DNA from: Cupriavidus respiraculi
Lineage (GTDB): Bacteria; Pseudomonadota; Gammaproteobacteria; Burkholderiales; Burkholderiaceae
Assembly (NCBI RefSeq): GCF_914271545.1
Contig: NZ_CAJZAH010000004.1
Location: 354,179-418,178, forward strand
Direction of reading: 5' to 3'
Length of the DNA stretch: 64,000 bases
Both the position numbers and the translations under genes were made by a program. Each line of letters opens with the position of its first letter. Within the stretch, counting starts at the first letter, position 1. Of the stretch, positions 45,683-54,600 are shown one piece after another. Below the pieces are notes generated by a model. The model was given only the letters and a program-made list of their open reading frames with translations, was not told where the DNA came from and ran no database searches.

Positions 45683-46699
45683 ATGTCCAGCAGCGTAGTG
45701 TCCGACTCCCCCGCTTCATCGACGCCCCATCGCCTGCATCCGCGCGACGCGCAGATCGGTCAGATGTCCATGTTCTGGCAGAGCACGTCGCCGGCCATGC
45801 AGGGCCTGCTGGCCCAGATCCCGCGCGTGGCGGCAACCGATGTGCCCATGCTGGCGGTCGGCGAAAGCGGCACCGGCAAGGAACTGGTGGCCCGGGCGGT
45901 ACACGAGCGCAGCAACCGCCAGGGCAAGCCTTTCATTGCCGTGAACTGCGGCGCGATTCCGGCCACGCTGATCGAGTCGGAACTGTTCGGCCACGAAAAG
46001 GGCGGTTTCACCGGTGCCGTGCAGCAGAAGGCGGGCTACTTCGAGCAGGCCCACGGCGGCACGCTGTTCCTGGACGAGGTGACCGAGATGGCGCTCGACA
46101 TGCAGATCAAGCTGCTGCGGGTGCTGGAGACGCGCACCTTCCATCGCGTCGGCGGCGACACCCAGGTCGTGTGCGACGTGCGCATCGTGTCGGCCACCAA
46201 CCGCGATCCCATGGAGGCCGTGCGCAGCGGCCAGCTGCGCGAGGACCTGCTGTACCGGCTCGCCGTGTTTCCGCTGCATATCCCGCCGCTGCGGGACCGC
46301 CGCGAGGACATCGTCCCGATGGCCAAGCATTTCCTGGCCGAACTGAACGCGGCCGAAGGCACCGACAAGGTGTTCTCCAACAGCGCGCTGGAGCGGATGT
46401 GCCAGTACGGCTGGCCGGGCAATGTGCGCGAACTGAAGAACACGATCCACCGCGCCTTTATCCTGGCCGATCGCGTGATCGAGGTACCCAATCCCAATAT
46501 CGCCTCGCAGCCGCCGGTGCCCATCGCCGCGGACGGCATCCTCAACGTGCGGATCGGCACCTCGCTGGCGGACGCCCAGCGCGGGCTGATCCTGGCCACG
46601 CTGGCGCGCTTCGACGGCGACAAGCGGCGCGCCGCCCATGCGCTGGGCATCAGCCTGAAGACCCTGTACAACCGGCTCGATACCTACCGCGACGGCTGA
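45683..46699 (+). CDS. Orphan sigma-54 activator (AAA+-Fis HTH, no receiver)
   Basis: 338 residues from ATG 45683. It lacks a receiver or sensor domain; only about 30 unstructured residues precede the AAA+ domain, with Walker A GESGTGKE (60-67), the loop GGFTGA (107-112, Gly where Ala is usual), Walker B GGTLFLDE (125-132) and a Fis-type C-terminus containing LGISLKTLYNRL. This recognition helix is identical to that of the divergent NtrC-type regulator, so they probably bind the same sites. Without an input domain it may be constitutively active or controlled by amount, as with PspF. Confidence 0.92.
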   Translation: MSSSVVSDSPASSTPHRLHPRDAQIGQMSMFWQSTSPAMQGLLAQIPRVAATDVPMLAVGESGTGKELVARAVHERSNRQGKPFIAVNCGAIPATLIESELFGHEKGGFTGAVQQKAGYFEQAHGGTLFLDEVTEMALDMQIKLLRVLETRTFHRVGGDTQVVCDVRIVSATNRDPMEAVRSGQLREDLLYRLAVFPLHIPPLRDRREDIVPMAKHFLAELNAAEGTDKVFSNSALERMCQYGWPGNVRELKNTIHRAFILADRVIEVPNPNIASQPPVPIAADGILNVRIGTSLADAQRGLILATLARFDGDKRRAAHALGISLKTLYNRLDTYRDG

Positions 46700-46749
46700 C
46701 GCGCCGGCCGCGGAAACCCCCGGCGAACGGCCGGGCGAAGGATGGGACG

Positions 46750-47601
46750 CTAGCCGGGAAACAGCCGCAGCCGCGAAACCAGCGGCAGGTGGTCCGAGGC
46801 GCAGCGCGCCAGCTCCGAACGATGGCTAGCAACGGAGACCAGCACCGCGCGCGGCGAGCTCCAGATCCGGTCCAGCGCGAACACCGGCAGCCGGGACGGA
46901 AAGGTCGCCACATGCGGCGCACGCTCGAAATACGCATGCAGCCAGCGCAGCGGGCGCCCCCACAGGAACCACTCGTTGACATCCCCCAGCAGCACCGTCG
47001 GCACGCCCGGCTGCTCGCGCAGCGAGGAAAGCAGACGCTTGACCTGGAGCCGGCGCTCCTTGGGCCACAGCCCCAGATGGGTGGCGATGACCCGCAGCGG
47101 GAAATGCTCCCCTTCGGACACCGTGCAGGCGAGCATCGCATCGATCGCCCCGCGCGGTTCCCGCCGCGGCACGCTCAGGTCCAGGCGGCGCGTCGACAGG
47201 GGCGCAAAGCGGGTCAGCAGCGCGTTGCCGTACTCGCCATCCGGGCGCACCAGCGTGGGTCCCGGAATCGCGTGATAGCCAGTGTGCTCGGCGAGAAAGC
47301 GCAGCATGTCGAAGCCCGTGGTGCGCGACTCCACCTCCTGCAGCGCGATGATGTCGGCGGCGATCTCGTTGAGCACGCCGGCCACGCGCTTGGGCATGAA
47401 CCGCCCGTCGGTGCCCACGCCGCCATGCACGTTGTAGCTCGCAACCTCGATGGTGGTGGGCAGGGCCACGGCGCCCGCCGTGTCGACCGTGCCCGCCGTG
47501 CCGGACCTATCGCCCGCAACCAGCGCCTCGACCGCCGTCGCTACGTCGGCGGCCCCGTCCAGGTCCGCGACGTCGTTGGTGTTTTCGTAACCTGTCTTCA
47601 C
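46750..47601 (-). CDS. Endonuclease/exonuclease/phosphatase (EEP) family protein
   Basis: 283 residues. The start is GTG 47601, GTGA-overlapping the stop of the PLD gene upstream, with GGAGG nine bases before. EEP motifs: VASYNVHGG, ALQEVES with the metal-binding Glu, ATHLGLWPKERRLQ, LLGDVNEWF with Asp and Asn, and the C-terminal ASDHLPLVSRL with the catalytic His. Substrates in this superfamily range from DNA to phospholipid head groups. Coupling to a phospholipase D gene favours phosphodiesters of lipids, but the DNA-repair context nearby leaves nucleic acid possible. Confidence 0.87.
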   Translation of the reverse strand: MKTGYENTNDVADLDGAADVATAVEALVAGDRSGTAGTVDTAGAVALPTTIEVASYNVHGGVGTDGRFMPKRVAGVLNEIAADIIALQEVESRTTGFDMLRFLAEHTGYHAIPGPTLVRPDGEYGNALLTRFAPLSTRRLDLSVPRREPRGAIDAMLACTVSEGEHFPLRVIATHLGLWPKERRLQVKRLLSSLREQPGVPTVLLGDVNEWFLWGRPLRWLHAYFERAPHVATFPSRLPVFALDRIWSSPRAVLVSVASHRSELARCASDHLPLVSRLRLFPG

Positions 47602-49916
47602 GTTGGATGTCCTCCATGCGCGCCGCGCGGCGCGGGACCATGCGCCAGCGGCTCCTGCGCGGCCGCCGCGGCCTGTCGCTTGCGCTTGCGCCGCAGGATC
47701 AGCAACGCACTGATCGGGATCAGCAGCACCAGCAGCAGCAGGGCGAAGGTCAGCGGGCCGGGGTTGCGCGCCGCCGCCGCGATGCGGTCCACCAGCGAGG
47801 CCGAGATGACGATGCCGGGCGTCATGCCGAGCGCCGTGCCCAGCAGGCAGTCGCGGAAGCTGATGCGCGACGCCCCCACCACCAGGTTGACCAGCGTGAA
47901 CGGCGCCACCGGCACCAACCGCAATACCACCATGGCCAGGACCCCGTGCTGCCCCACCTGCTTGCTCAGCGCATTGAGCCGCTTGCCGCCGAATCGCCGC
48001 ACCGCGTCGCGCCCAGCCACCCGTCCCAGCCCGTAGCCGGTCGCCGCGCTCAGCACCACGCCCGCCAGCGCATACAGCGCGCCCAGCACCGGGCCGAACA
48101 CGATGATGGTGACGACGATCAGCACGGTCACGGGCACGAGGACCAGACCGCCCGCGACAAACGCGCCGATCATGGCGAGCGGCGCGAACGGCAGCGTGTC
48201 GAACTGCTCGACCAGATCGAGCACGCGGCGGAAATCGGCCCACTCGCGCAGCGGCGTATAGCGCCACGCGAAGGCCAGCGTGCCGAGCAACAGCAGCAGC
48301 GCGATCAGAATGCCGACGCGGCCGACCACGCGCGGCCGCGCCTCGTGGGTCAGGAATTCGTCGACCAGGTTGTCCGGCTCGATCGGCTCGATCGGATCCA
48401 GCAACGCGGCGTCCGGCAGCATGGCGTCGATCTCGGGCAGCAGCGGCGGATCGAAGGCGTGCAGGGTGCGCTCGCCCGGTCGGTGGTAGCGCGCGATGGT
48501 GTCGTGCAGCGCTTCGCCGCGCTCCTGCGCGGCGACCAGTTCCTGCGGCGGCACGTCCAGATGCTCCCCGATCAACCGCGCGCGCATGGCGCGGATGGCC
48601 GCGGCGATACGCGGGTCGCCGTTGGACTCGATGACCAGGTTGCATTCGGTATCGAGCCCCATCGAGCGGTTGTTCAGGTTCGCCGAACCGATGGTCAGCA
48701 GCTTGTCGTCGACCACCATCACCTTGCTGTGCACGTTGACCCCGGGCTTGCCGGCCGCGGTGTCGGTGTCGTCGTCTTCGCCCGGCACGCGCGGGCAATA
48801 CAGCCGGTAGCGGTGATGTTCGTCGACCGTGCGCAGCTTGCGGTGCGCCCGCGCCCGCAGCGCGCCCATGCTGTGCTCCTCCAGCCAGCCGCTTTCGCTG
48901 CGGCGCGAGACGATGGCCACCTCGGGGCCGTCCGCCTCGGGCAGCCGCTCGGCGAGCGCATCGGCGACCAGCGCCGAGCTGAAGTACTGGTTCTCCATGT
49001 AGAGCGTGCGTTCGGCCGCGGCAATGGCGTCCAGATGCAGCGCCCGGATCTCACCGATGCCCGGTTCGTCCTCGAACCGCGGCGCGGTGCGCGCGATGGC
49101 CACCGGCACGTCGGTCAGATCCGGCGTCACCCCCGCCGGCCACAGCCGGCGCCTGACCTTGTCGGGCGGCCGCGGCCAGCGGCCAGTGGCGCGGTGCCAG
49201 CGCTCGGCGGCCATTTCGCCGAGCGCGCGCGCCGCCGCGCCGTCGACGGCCGCCTGCACGTCGTGGAACGGGCCGTAGGGCTTGCCATCGGGATCCACGC
49301 GCATGGGGTCGTCCAACGCATGGCGCGCGGTATCCCAGCGGCAGCGGGTCAGGTCCAGGCCACCGGCAAACCCCAGGCAGTTATCGATCACCACCACCTT
49401 CTGGTGATGCGAGGCACCGACCGGGTGGCGTCCGTCGAGCCGGAAGGTGAGGCGGCGATGTGTCTGCCAGTCGAGCTTGACCGCCGGCAGCCACTCGCGC
49501 TCCATCGCGTAGACCATGGCGAAGTCCCAGCTCAGGACGTAGATGCGCAGCCGCCGCCGGCGCCGCACCAGGGCATTGAGAAAATCGCGCAGGCCTTCGG
49601 GAAAGCCATCGTTGGCGCCGCCGGGGACGAGCTGGAAGCGGCTGTCGATATCCCAGCCCAGGATGAATACGGTGTGCTCGGCCTCGATCAGGGCGGCACG
49701 CAGCGCGCGGAAATACGCCTCGCCATCGACCAGCATGGCGAAGCGCTCGGCCGGCTCGATGCGCCAGCAGTTGCGGCCGGGCTGCAGGATGGCGGAGCCT
49801 GGTCGGCGCGGCGGCGGCTCGGGCGTCAGCATGGCGGCCGACTGGCCGGCGGCCGTGCGCGCGTCGGCGCCGGTCGTGCCAGCGAAAGCGGCGAAAGGTG
49901 GTTTCTGGTCGGTCAT
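47598..49916 (-). CDS. Phospholipase D fused to a VTT (DedA-like) membrane domain
   Basis: 772 residues from ATG 49916 (MTDQKPPFAAF). The first two-thirds is a two-HKD phospholipase D: motif 1 in SHHQKVVVIDNCLGFAGGLDL, motif 2 in VHSKVMVVDDKLLTIGSANLNNRS, as in eukaryotic-type PLDs and cardiolipin synthases. After a linker comes a membrane anchor helix (IALLLLLGTLAFAW) and a VTT/DedA domain with VFGPVLGALYALAGVVLSAATGYGLG and APFTLVNLVVGAS, ending in a Lys/Arg-rich tail. The fusion joins lipid cutting or transfer to a lipid-scramblase-like domain. A sigma-54 promoter candidate lies about 140 bases upstream. Confidence 0.9.
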   Translation of the reverse strand: MTDQKPPFAAFAGTTGADARTAAGQSAAMLTPEPPPRRPGSAILQPGRNCWRIEPAERFAMLVDGEAYFRALRAALIEAEHTVFILGWDIDSRFQLVPGGANDGFPEGLRDFLNALVRRRRRLRIYVLSWDFAMVYAMEREWLPAVKLDWQTHRRLTFRLDGRHPVGASHHQKVVVIDNCLGFAGGLDLTRCRWDTARHALDDPMRVDPDGKPYGPFHDVQAAVDGAAARALGEMAAERWHRATGRWPRPPDKVRRRLWPAGVTPDLTDVPVAIARTAPRFEDEPGIGEIRALHLDAIAAAERTLYMENQYFSSALVADALAERLPEADGPEVAIVSRRSESGWLEEHSMGALRARAHRKLRTVDEHHRYRLYCPRVPGEDDDTDTAAGKPGVNVHSKVMVVDDKLLTIGSANLNNRSMGLDTECNLVIESNGDPRIAAAIRAMRARLIGEHLDVPPQELVAAQERGEALHDTIARYHRPGERTLHAFDPPLLPEIDAMLPDAALLDPIEPIEPDNLVDEFLTHEARPRVVGRVGILIALLLLLGTLAFAWRYTPLREWADFRRVLDLVEQFDTLPFAPLAMIGAFVAGGLVLVPVTVLIVVTIIVFGPVLGALYALAGVVLSAATGYGLGRVAGRDAVRRFGGKRLNALSKQVGQHGVLAMVVLRLVPVAPFTLVNLVVGASRISFRDCLLGTALGMTPGIVISASLVDRIAAAARNPGPLTFALLLLVLLIPISALLILRRKRKRQAAAAAQEPLAHGPAPRGAHGGHPT

Positions 49917-50052
49917 GACGGCCTGTGAGCACAGCGACGCGCCAGGGTCCGGGCGCGCGCGCCGCGATTGCAATGTCGACCTGTGCCGCGCGTCAGCCGC
50001 TGCCATGCCGTGGATCGGCCCAGCGGCGCGGCGGCAAGGGAACAGGAACGGG

Positions 50053-50068
50053 CGCAAGCTCCATGCCA
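50053..50068 (-). promoter_or_regulatory. Sigma-54 promoter candidate for the PLD-EEP operon
   Basis: Minus strand TGGCATGGAGCTTGC with GG-N10-GC exact (plus strand 50066-50067 and 50054-50055). Matches TGGCAY-N5-TTGC fully. Leader about 126 bases. Confidence 0.65.
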
Positions 50069-50149
50069 GCGGTGGCAGCCCGCAAAGCCGCAAAGGCTCG
50101 TCCCGCCGCCAGGCGTCGCTGAAAAAAGTGCCGGCTACGATTCCCGCCT

Positions 50150-50162
50150 TGCAGTTTTTACA
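50150..50162. promoter_or_regulatory. A/T-rich box upstream of the PLD promoter
   Basis: TGCAGTTTTTACA, similar to the 12-mers at 33976 and 42809 (common core TTTTTAC preceded by a TG-A half). It lies about 85 bases upstream of the -24 box. Confidence 0.4.
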
Positions 50163-50191
50163 ATCGCCAGCGGCGGCACGCCGCAGGGGGA

Positions 50192-50644
50192 TCAGCCGCG
50201 CTCGCCGCCGTCGTCGTTGAACGCCGTCAGACGCGCGATGCGGAAGGTATTGCGCAGGGACTGGAGTTCGGCCCGATGGAGCACCGCCAGGCGGTTCAGG
50301 CAGCGTTCTCCCTTGGCGAGCAGATGGACCTCGACGATGCGGCGATCGTCGGCGTTGACCCGCCGGCGCACCAGCCCTGCGGCTTCGCAACGGTTGACCA
50401 GCGCCACCACCCCGTGCTGCTTCGCCTGCAGCCGCTCGGCCAGTTCGCCGATGGACGCCCAGTCCTTGCCCGGACAGCCCCGGATATGCAGCATCAGCAA
50501 ATACTGCTGGACCGTCACGCCCTCCGCGCGCACCGCGTCCTCCGAGAAACGGAAGAAGCGGCGAAGCTGATAGCGGAAATCGGACAGGGCCTCGAAATCC
50601 TGCTTCTCTAGCTGGGGCTGGTCGGGGACGGACTTTCGGGTCAT
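50192..50644 (-). CDS. MarR-family transcriptional regulator
   Basis: 150 residues from ATG 50644. The MarR winged helix is clear: ALSDFRYQLRRFFRFSEDAVRAEGVTVQQYLLMLHI, then ASIGELAERLQAKQHGVVALVNRCEAAGLVRR and the wing NADDRRIVEVHLLAKG. MarR dimers usually repress efflux or stress genes until a phenolic or oxidant ligand binds. Its target is unknown; it is not next to an exporter. It lies upstream of, and in the same direction as, the PLD operon. Confidence 0.9.
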   Translation of the reverse strand: MTRKSVPDQPQLEKQDFEALSDFRYQLRRFFRFSEDAVRAEGVTVQQYLLMLHIRGCPGKDWASIGELAERLQAKQHGVVALVNRCEAAGLVRRRVNADDRRIVEVHLLAKGERCLNRLAVLHRAELQSLRNTFRIARLTAFNDDGGERG

Positions 50645-50875
50645 GGGGAACGCGGCGGCGGGGCGCCGCCAGATTGGGCTGGAAGCACATTATATGGCCG
50701 CCCTCCGCGCCGCCGGCCCCGTGGCGGGCGGCGCGCTGTGCGGGCCCGCACACGCCTGTGGCGCCCGGGTGGGAAACCCAATGGTGTTGCACGGCCGATG
50801 CACCGTCCGCCGGGGGCGGTATGGCAGAATCTGTGCGTTCGCGGACACCTGCGCCAATCCACCAACGGAACCACG

Positions 50876-51445
50876 ATGTTCACGGAAATCGCCATCTTTC
50901 TGATCGACACCATCTTTACGCTGTTCGCCATGGCGCTGCTGCTGCGGCTATGGATGCAACTCACCCGCCTGCCGACGCGCAATCCCGTCTCGCAGGGCGT
51001 GTTCCAGGTCACCGACTGGCTGGTGCGGCCGCTGCGCCGGATCATCCCGGGCCTGGGCGGCATCGACTGGGCCACGGTCATCGCCGCGTGGCTGACCGCC
51101 GTGGTGTTCCTGCTGCTGGTGCTGGCGCTGTCCGGGGGCGACCCGCTGGGCTATCTGCCGCTGGTGCTAGTCATCGCGGTCCTGAACGTGCTCAAGTGGG
51201 GCATCAGCCTGGTCATGTGGGTCACCCTGCTGATGGCCATCCTGTCCTGGGTCAATCCTCATTCGCCGATCACCCCGGCCATCCAGCACCTGACCGAGCC
51301 GCTGCTGCGCCCGATCCAGCGCGTGATGCCGCGCCTGGGCGGCTTCGATATCTCTCCGCTGGTGCTGTTCGTGATCGCGCAGATCCTGCTGATGGTGCTG
51401 GCGGCGATGAGCGCGGAGCTGTTCGGCGCGCGCTTCCGGCTCTGA
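50876..51445 (+). CDS. YggT-family membrane protein
   Basis: 189 residues from ATG 50876 (MFTEIAIFLIDTIFTLFAMALLLRLW). Two copies of the YggT unit are visible, each with a helix pair and the motif of the type N-P-[VI]-[ST] followed by a bottom helix: TRNPVSQGVFQVTDWLVRPLRRIIPG and VNPHSPITPAIQHLTEPLLRPIQRVMP. YggT proteins are inner-membrane proteins linked in other bacteria to osmotic-stress tolerance and cell-division site placement. The ribosome-binding site (CGGAA) is weak. It stands alone. Confidence 0.88.
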   Translation: MFTEIAIFLIDTIFTLFAMALLLRLWMQLTRLPTRNPVSQGVFQVTDWLVRPLRRIIPGLGGIDWATVIAAWLTAVVFLLLVLALSGGDPLGYLPLVLVIAVLNVLKWGISLVMWVTLLMAILSWVNPHSPITPAIQHLTEPLLRPIQRVMPRLGGFDISPLVLFVIAQILLMVLAAMSAELFGARFRL

Positions 51446-51606
51446 TCCCGTCCCCGGTTTCCGCTGCCCCCGCTTGCCGCGGCGGCGCATTGTTCGCGTG
51501 GGCGAACGGTGTGTCGCCGCCATCGGCTTTTTCCGGTTCCTGCTCCTGACTAGAGTGTCAGGGACGTGGCAAACGCCACGGTCCTGAAACCATAAGGAAA
51601 AAAGCC

Positions 51607-51891
51607 ATGAAGACTCTTGCACACTCCCGCCGCTTCGCCCTGACCCTGCTGTGCGCCGCCGGCCTGTCTGCGGCCGCTTCGCTCGCCCATGCCGGCGAAC
51701 TGCACGACAGCACGCTGCGCCTGGACGGCTCCGCAGCCCGCGTCGGTGCGGCCGATCCTTACACTGACGGCGCCTCCGCCGTCGGCGCGCGGGATGTCTA
51801 CACCGATGGCGCGCGGGCGCTGAACCGGCATGAAGCGGGAGCAAGCTCGCATGTCGCCGACCAGCGCGACGCGTTCAGCCAGGGCGCCTGA
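51607..51891 (+). CDS. Secreted small protein with PYTDGA-type repeats
   Basis: 94 residues from ATG 51607, with AAGGAA upstream. A signal peptide (FALTLLCAAGLSAAASLAHA) is followed by a short mature part with ADPYTDGAS and RDVYTDGAR, the same Asp-x-Tyr-Thr-x-Gly-Ala motif as in the protein at 33300-33665. It ends SQGA. Its own strong terminator follows 30 bases later. Function unknown; a surface or periplasmic stress role is only a guess. Confidence 0.75.
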   Translation: MKTLAHSRRFALTLLCAAGLSAAASLAHAGELHDSTLRLDGSAARVGAADPYTDGASAVGARDVYTDGARALNRHEAGASSHVADQRDAFSQGA

Positions 51892-51920
51892 TTCTTCCGA
51901 CCGAAAAATCGCGCCAGCCA

Positions 51921-51947
51921 GCCGCCCCTGTGGGCGGCTTTTGTTTT
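51921..51947 (+). terminator. Rho-independent terminator
   Basis: GCCGCCC (51921-51927) and GGGCGGC (51932-51938) with a CTGT loop, followed by TTTTGTTTT. Confidence 0.93.
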
Positions 51948-51970
51948 GAGCCATGCCGCCGCGACGGCGG

Positions 51971-51994
51971 CATTGTCCGCGACCACGGACAATG
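51971..51994. promoter_or_regulatory. Perfect palindrome upstream of an MFS exporter gene
   Basis: CATTGTCCG (51971-51979) and CGGACAATG (51986-51994) with a 6-base spacer, 51 bases before the exporter ATG. A dimeric repressor of IclR, TetR or MarR type could bind here. Confidence 0.6.
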
Positions 51995-52045
51995 TATCCA
52001 GCGGACGCGGTTTTTCAATGCGGCACGGCCGGCTAAGCTGCCGTC

Positions 52046-53605
52046 ATGCCGCAAGTCACTTCGACCGCTCCCAGCGTTTCGCCTCCTCCCCGCCCGGGTC
52101 TCGCGCTCGCCTCGCATCCCGAGATGAGCCATGCCCGCGTGTCGGGATTCGGCCTGACGCTGGGGCTGGTCACCGGCATCGATTTCTCCGCCGCGCTGAT
52201 GATGGGCGTGGCAAGCCAGCACATCCAGGGCGGCGTGGGCGCGGCTCCCTCGGACTATCTGTATGCGGTCAGCGCGTACGCCGCCAGCGCGGTGCTGATG
52301 AACATGGTGCTGGACCAGTTCGCCCGCCGCATCTCGTACCGGCGCTTCACGCTGGCTTCGCTGCTGGTCTTCGTCGTGGGCGCGCTGATCTGCGCGGAGG
52401 CGACGAGCCCCGCCGGCCTGATCGGCGGCAAGGCGGTGCAGGGCCTTGGCGCGGGCGGCCTGTTCGCGGCCTCGCGGATCCTCGCGCAACTGGTGTCGAC
52501 ACCGGCCGAGCGCGGTCCGCTGATGCTGCGCTTCGGCATCGGCGCATTCGGCCTGCTGGCGGTCACGCCATGGCTGACCGGCGTGTTTCTCGACGACATC
52601 GGCTGGCGCGCGGTATTTCTGTTTCAGGCCGGCATCGCGCTGCCGGTGATGCTGGCGGTGGCCCTCACCTATCCGCGCCGCGCCCCGCGCGACCCGCATC
52701 CGCCGGTCTCCACGCTGGACTGGCCCGCCGCGCTGGCCGGTGCCGGCGGCGCGCTGGTGCTGCTGCATACCCTGCAGGAGATGCGCTACACCCGCTTTTT
52801 CAGCGGCCCGGAAATGCCGCTGATGGCGGCGCTGGGCGTCGCGCTGATCGCACTGTGCGGCTGGCGCCTGCACCGGCATCCGGACCCGTGGATCGACCTG
52901 TCCCGGCTGGCCGGGCGGCGCTATCTGTTTGGGCTTGGCTTCTACGCCCTCTACTATCTGCTGTCGGCGATCTGGAGCTTCCTGCTGCCCACGCTGACGC
53001 AAAGCGGACTGGGCCTGACGTTCCGCACCACCAGCATGCTGCTGTCGGCCAGCGGCACGGTGGCGGCCATCGCGGCGATCGTCCTCACGCTCGCCATGTC
53101 GCTGGTCTTCCGCAAGCGGCGCATCATCGCCGCCGGCTTCGTGGTCTACGCCTGCGCCGCAATGCTGCTGTCCCAGCGGCTGATGTCCGGCGCACCGGAC
53201 TATGCGCTCGTGCCGGTCGTGCTGCTGGAGGGACTGACCCCGGCGCTGCTGATGGTGCAGGTGGCGTCGATGACGTACCTGGACGTGCCGGTGGAGGACT
53301 TCTCGCACGCCTATCAGTTCAAGAACGTCTGCAAGCAGATCGCCACGGCCGTCGGCACCGGGCTGGCCAGCATGTTCATGCAGGACGGCGTCGCCACCCA
53401 CCGGACCCATCTCGTCGAGCACGTGACACGGTTCGAGCCGGCGCTGCAGCAGCCCGGCGCGCTGACCGCCGAGGCGCTGGCCCGGCTGTCCGCGGAAATC
53501 GACCGGCAGGCCAACCTGCTGGCAGGCGTCGACGTGCTGCACGGCTTCGCGCTGGCTTGCGTGCTGGGGGCCGTGTTCGTGGTGCTGCAAAAGAGCTTCC
53601 GGTAG
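52046..53605 (+). CDS. MFS drug/metabolite exporter, DHA2 (14-helix) type
   Basis: 519 residues from ATG 52046. Length and the helix pattern fit the 14-helix EmrB/QacA group. Visible landmarks: the first helix region GLTLGLVTGIDFSAALMMG, the motif-A-like RRISYRRF, helix 4 GLGAGGLFAASRILAQ, motif C-like FGLLAVTPWLTGVFLDDIGWR, and helix 14 ALACVLGAVFVVLQ. It exports a toxic or waste organic compound with protons; the compound is unknown. The IclR gene lies 137 bases downstream in the same direction. Confidence 0.88.
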   Translation: MPQVTSTAPSVSPPPRPGLALASHPEMSHARVSGFGLTLGLVTGIDFSAALMMGVASQHIQGGVGAAPSDYLYAVSAYAASAVLMNMVLDQFARRISYRRFTLASLLVFVVGALICAEATSPAGLIGGKAVQGLGAGGLFAASRILAQLVSTPAERGPLMLRFGIGAFGLLAVTPWLTGVFLDDIGWRAVFLFQAGIALPVMLAVALTYPRRAPRDPHPPVSTLDWPAALAGAGGALVLLHTLQEMRYTRFFSGPEMPLMAALGVALIALCGWRLHRHPDPWIDLSRLAGRRYLFGLGFYALYYLLSAIWSFLLPTLTQSGLGLTFRTTSMLLSASGTVAAIAAIVLTLAMSLVFRKRRIIAAGFVVYACAAMLLSQRLMSGAPDYALVPVVLLEGLTPALLMVQVASMTYLDVPVEDFSHAYQFKNVCKQIATAVGTGLASMFMQDGVATHRTHLVEHVTRFEPALQQPGALTAEALARLSAEIDRQANLLAGVDVLHGFALACVLGAVFVVLQKSFR

Positions 53606-53742
53606 GCGCGCCCGGGTCCGCAGCGCCCCCGACGGGGACCGATGGCCAAGGATCGCGGGCACGCCCGCTCACTGGCGGATTGCCCGCATTTCCTCTACTC
53701 TTTCGGCCTTTCCACGCGCATTCGGCGTTTTGCCGTTTCCAG

Positions 53743-54576
53743 ATGGCCAGCCCCGCCTCTCAAGAACCGCCCGCAGACCATCCAGACCAGCCGCCGGGCA
53801 CCCCGGCCGAAAAGCCGAGCGACACCTATGTGCAGTCCTTCGCCCGCGGGCTGTCGGTCATTCGCGCCTTCAACGCGCAGCGGCCGGCACAGACGCTGAC
53901 CGAGATCGCGCAGGCCAGCGGCCTCACGCGCGCAGGCGCCCGCCGCATCCTGCTGACGCTGGTGGGACTGGGCTATGTCCAGGCCGACGGCCGGCTGTTT
54001 CGCCTGACGCCGAAGATCCTAGACCTGGGCTTTGCCTACCTCACGTCGATGCCGTTCTGGAACCTGGCCGAGCCCATCATGGAGGCGCTGTCGCAGCAGG
54101 TGCACGAGAGCTGTTCGATCTCCGTGCTCGATGGCACGGAGATCGTGTATGTGCTGCGGGTGCCCGCGCGCAAGATCATGACCATCAACCTGTCGATCGG
54201 CAGCCGGCTGCCCGCGTATTGCTCCTCGATGGGCCGCGTGCTGCTGGCCGGCCTGCCCGACGACGAGCTGGACCGCACGCTGCGCGCGAGCGACTTGCGC
54301 CAGCGCACCCAGCGCACCGTCACCGATATCGACGCACTCAAGGCCATCATCGCCGAGATCCGCGTGCGCGGCTGGGCGCAGAACGATCAGGAACTGGAAG
54401 AAGGACTGGTGTCGCTGTCCGCGCCGATACGCAACCGCTCGGGACAGGTCATCGCCGCGATGAACATCAGCGGCCAGGCCAACCGCACCAGCGCCGAGGA
54501 AATGGTCCGGCGCTTCCTGCCGCCGCTGCTCGACGCCTCCGACAAGATCACCAACCTGGTCAGCCTGCGCAGCTAG
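53743..54576 (+). CDS. IclR-family regulator, PcaR/PcaU-like
   Basis: 277 residues from ATG 53743. A disordered Pro-rich N-terminus of 25 residues precedes the winged helix (VQSFARGLSVIRAF, LTEIAQASGLTRAGARRILLTLVGLGYV). The effector domain has the PcaR-type signature: FRLTPKILDLGFAYLTSMPF, HESCSISVLDGTEIVYVLRVPARKIM, INLSIGSRLPAYCSSMGRVLLAGLP. PcaR/PcaU proteins sense protocatechuate or beta-ketoadipate and control pca genes. No pca gene is adjacent, but pcaIJF and an IclR-type palindrome lie 25 kb away; regulation of that operon is inferred. Confidence 0.87.
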   Translation: MASPASQEPPADHPDQPPGTPAEKPSDTYVQSFARGLSVIRAFNAQRPAQTLTEIAQASGLTRAGARRILLTLVGLGYVQADGRLFRLTPKILDLGFAYLTSMPFWNLAEPIMEALSQQVHESCSISVLDGTEIVYVLRVPARKIMTINLSIGSRLPAYCSSMGRVLLAGLPDDELDRTLRASDLRQRTQRTVTDIDALKAIIAEIRVRGWAQNDQELEEGLVSLSAPIRNRSGQVIAAMNISGQANRTSAEEMVRRFLPPLLDASDKITNLVSLRS

Positions 54577-54600
54577 CGCGTGCCTATCCGGCCAGCGCGC

